Shown here: piece after piece, positions 17,290 to 18,890 of the stretch | Position numbering within the stretch: the first letter of the stretch is position 1 | How the letters are laid out: each line of letters begins with the position of its first letter | Source of the DNA: Chromatiales bacterium | GTDB taxonomy: Bacteria > Pseudomonadota > Gammaproteobacteria > UBA6429 | DNA: 18,890 nucleotides | NCBI GenBank assembly: GCA_027076405.1 | Contig: JALTJN010000269.1 | Coordinates: 1-18,890, forward strand | Direction: 5' to 3' | Program-made: the position numbers and the translations under genes | Notes under the pieces: generated by a model | What the model was told of the DNA's origin: nothing | Databases searched by the model: none | Seen by the model: the letters and a program-made list of their open reading frames with translations, nothing else

Positions 17290-18708
17290 TTAAGTTTTGT
17301 TTTCACGTCCATAAACATCATCAAAGCGAACAATGTCATCTTCACCCAAATAGCTACCTGTTTGTACTTCAATGAGTTCTAATGGGATTTTTCCGGTATT
17401 TTCCAGGCGATGTTTTTCACCTAGCGGAATATAAGTTGATTCATTTTCCGACATAATAAATTCTTTATCGCCACAAGTAACCTTTGCTGTACCTTGCACA
17501 ATAATCCAATGTTCTGCACGATGATGATGCAATTGCAGTGACAAACGCGCGCCGGGTTTTACCATAATGCGCTTGGCTTGAAAGCGATCTTCACAGTCGA
17601 TGCATTCATAGGTTCCCCATGGGCGATAAACCTTATGTGGAACTAATGCTTCTTCACGTTTTGTAGCTTTTAATTCATCTACTATGTCTTTTACATTTTG
17701 TGCTGAGTCTTTATGCGCAACTAAAACTGCATCAGCCGTTTCAACGATTACGTGATCGCTTACACCCACAGCCGAAACCAATCGTGTTTCTGAATGTATA
17801 TAACTATTATTGCTATCAACTACACATACATCACCATGTGTAACATTACCACGTTCATCGCTTTGACCAACTTCCCAAAGTGCCGTCCATGAGCCTATAT
17901 CATTCCAACCAATATCAACAGGTACAACAACAGCCTGATCTGTTTTTTCCATAACGGCATAATCAATGGAATCACTTGGGCATTTTTCAAAACTATTTTT
18001 ATCTAAGCGAATAAAGTCTAAATCATCGCTGCCTTTTTCTAATGATGTCTTACTCGCCGAGAGCATCTCTTGATTAAACTTTTCTAACTCATTTAAATAG
18101 GTTGATGCTTTAAACATAAACATGCCGCTATTCCAAAAATAGTCACCTTGTTTAATATAAGATTCGGCTGTTTCTTTATCGGGCTTTTCTACAAACTGTT
18201 CGACGGGTTTAATATTATCGTTTGAAGTCGCTGCTTTTATATAACCGTAACCTGTTTCAGGTGAATTAGGTACTATGCCAAAGGTCACCAATTTATTTTC
18301 CATCGCCGCTTGTTTCGCAGCTTCAATTGCTCTATGAAATGCCGATGTGTTTTGAATAACATGGTCAGCAGGTAACACCAACATCACGGCATCATCACCA
18401 AATATCTGCAATGTTTTAATTGCTGATATGGCAACTGCAGGAGCGGTATTTTTACCAAAAGGTTCGAGAATGATGGCCGCTGGATTAATATCAATTGAGC
18501 GCATTTGCTCTGCAATCATAAAACGATGTTCTTTATTGCATACAACAATGGGGGCTGCGAGTTGATCTATTCCATTAAGGCGGGAGACAGTATCTTGAAT
18601 CATGGTAGATTCCGATACCAGTGAAAGCAACTGTTTGGGTCTTAATGCCCTTGATAATGGCCATAGCCTTGTACCTGAGCCGCCGGATAATATTACTGGA
18701 ACAATCAT
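17290..18708 (-). CDS. manC: Mannose-1-phosphate guanylyltransferase / mannose-6-phosphate isomerase
   Basis: A 472-residue bifunctional enzyme of the type II PMI-GMP family (ManC/CpsB/AlgA). The N-terminal nucleotidyltransferase domain has the pyrophosphorylase signature LSGGSGTRLWPLSR (7-20) followed by Lys25, and FVEKPDKETAESYI near 172-185. The C-terminal cupin domain (from about 358) has the metal-binding and isomerase region PGARLSLQLHHHRAEHW near 385-401. It makes GDP-mannose, the substrate of Gmd. Phosphomannomutase (ManB), needed between the isomerase and transferase steps, is not seen in the window and must be encoded elsewhere. The ATG lies 30 bases past the upstream epimerase stop, with no strong ribosome site. 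Confidence 0.96.
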   Translation of the reverse strand: MIVPVILSGGSGTRLWPLSRALRPKQLLSLVSESTMIQDTVSRLNGIDQLAAPIVVCNKEHRFMIAEQMRSIDINPAAIILEPFGKNTAPAVAISAIKTLQIFGDDAVMLVLPADHVIQNTSAFHRAIEAAKQAAMENKLVTFGIVPNSPETGYGYIKAATSNDNIKPVEQFVEKPDKETAESYIKQGDYFWNSGMFMFKASTYLNELEKFNQEMLSASKTSLEKGSDDLDFIRLDKNSFEKCPSDSIDYAVMEKTDQAVVVPVDIGWNDIGSWTALWEVGQSDERGNVTHGDVCVVDSNNSYIHSETRLVSAVGVSDHVIVETADAVLVAHKDSAQNVKDIVDELKATKREEALVPHKVYRPWGTYECIDCEDRFQAKRIMVKPGARLSLQLHHHRAEHWIIVQGTAKVTCGDKEFIMSENESTYIPLGEKHRLENTGKIPLELIEVQTGSYLGEDDIVRFDDVYGRENKT

Positions 18709-18738
18709 AGCTTATACCATTTATATTTTAAAACTGAT

Positions 18739-18890
18739 TTACTTACCGGTTATATCTTTAACGTACCATTTTAACGCAACCTCCATGCCTTCATTTATTC
18801 TGAAAGCTGGCTCATAACCTAAGAGTTTTTTGGCTTTGGAAATATCGGCTAAGGAATGACGTACATCGCCAGCTCTAAAATCGCGATATA
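18739..18890 (-). CDS. C-terminus of TviC/WbpP-like UDP-hexosamine 4-epimerase (5' part outside window)
   Basis: Only the last 49 codons and the stop are present. The piece contains [20 protein letters not shown], followed by [19 protein letters not shown], a characteristic C-terminus of the extended SDR epimerases that include Pseudomonas WbpP and Salmonella TviC (VipB). Members interconvert UDP-GlcNAc and UDP-GalNAc, or the matching uronic acids. So the operon likely has a dedicated supply of a galacto-configured N-acetyl sugar. Because ugd here is of the UDP-glucose type rather than WbpA/TviB, the non-oxidised pair (GlcNAc/GalNAc) seems more likely, though the missing upstream genes could change this. 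UDP-glucuronate epimerases have similar tails, so the call is tentative. Confidence 0.7.
   Translation of the reverse strand, partial: YRDFRAGDVRHSLADISKAKKLLGYEPAFRINEGMEVALKWYVKDITGK

Noticed and set aside
18602..18817. 71-codon plus-strand frame crossing the manC start
   Set aside because: Overlaps the conserved manC N-terminus and the epimerase C-terminus; no domain.
1..18890. Mobile elements, CRISPR arrays, tRNA or rRNA genes
   Set aside because: No transposase, regularly spaced repeats, attachment-site duplications or structured RNA genes were seen; genes fill nearly all of the window.

Overview
The window is one continuous polysaccharide biosynthesis locus. All 19 genes I support lie on the minus strand, so transcription runs from base 18890 toward base 1. 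Most genes abut, overlap by 1 to 8 bases or are separated by a few dozen bases, which is typical of a long operon. The DNA is visibly AT-rich. Enterobacteria-like nucleotide-sugar enzymes, a Wzx/Wzy export system, an exosortase and sulfotransferases together suggest a Gram-negative, probably marine gammaproteobacterium; I cannot name a genus.

In order of transcription, the right-hand block (18890 to 13940) makes activated sugars: the tail of a TviC/WbpP-type UDP-hexosamine 4-epimerase, ManC (GDP-mannose), Ugd (UDP-glucuronate), and Gmd plus Fcl (GDP-L-fucose). A 141-base gap with a JUMPstart/ops-like sequence separates it from the chain-specific block.

The chain-specific block (13798 to 2174) starts with two different PAPS-dependent sulfotransferases flanking the Wzx flippase, then a Wzy-type polymerase/ligase. 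Next is a secreted protein that carries several signature motifs of GH56 hyaluronidases. Then come three GT4 and one GT2 glycosyltransferases, two left-handed beta-helix acetyltransferases and a SAM-dependent methyltransferase. The left end holds an exosortase fused to an EpsI domain and the start of a WecA/TagO-type polyprenyl-phosphate sugar-phosphate transferase.

Read together, the WecA-like enzyme should start a lipid-linked unit, up to four glycosyltransferases extend it using precursors that include fucose, glucuronate and an N-acetylhexosamine, and the unit is sulfated, acetylated and perhaps methylated. Wzx flips it and Wzy polymerises it. The best candidate for something undescribed is the combination of sulfation, fucose/glucuronate/HexNAc supply and a secreted GH56-like hydrolase. 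It looks like a bacterial route to a sulfated, glycosaminoglycan-like polymer with its own trimming enzyme. The chemistry of the product is inference. Wza/Wzb/Wzc, ManB and PAPS-forming enzymes are not in this window.
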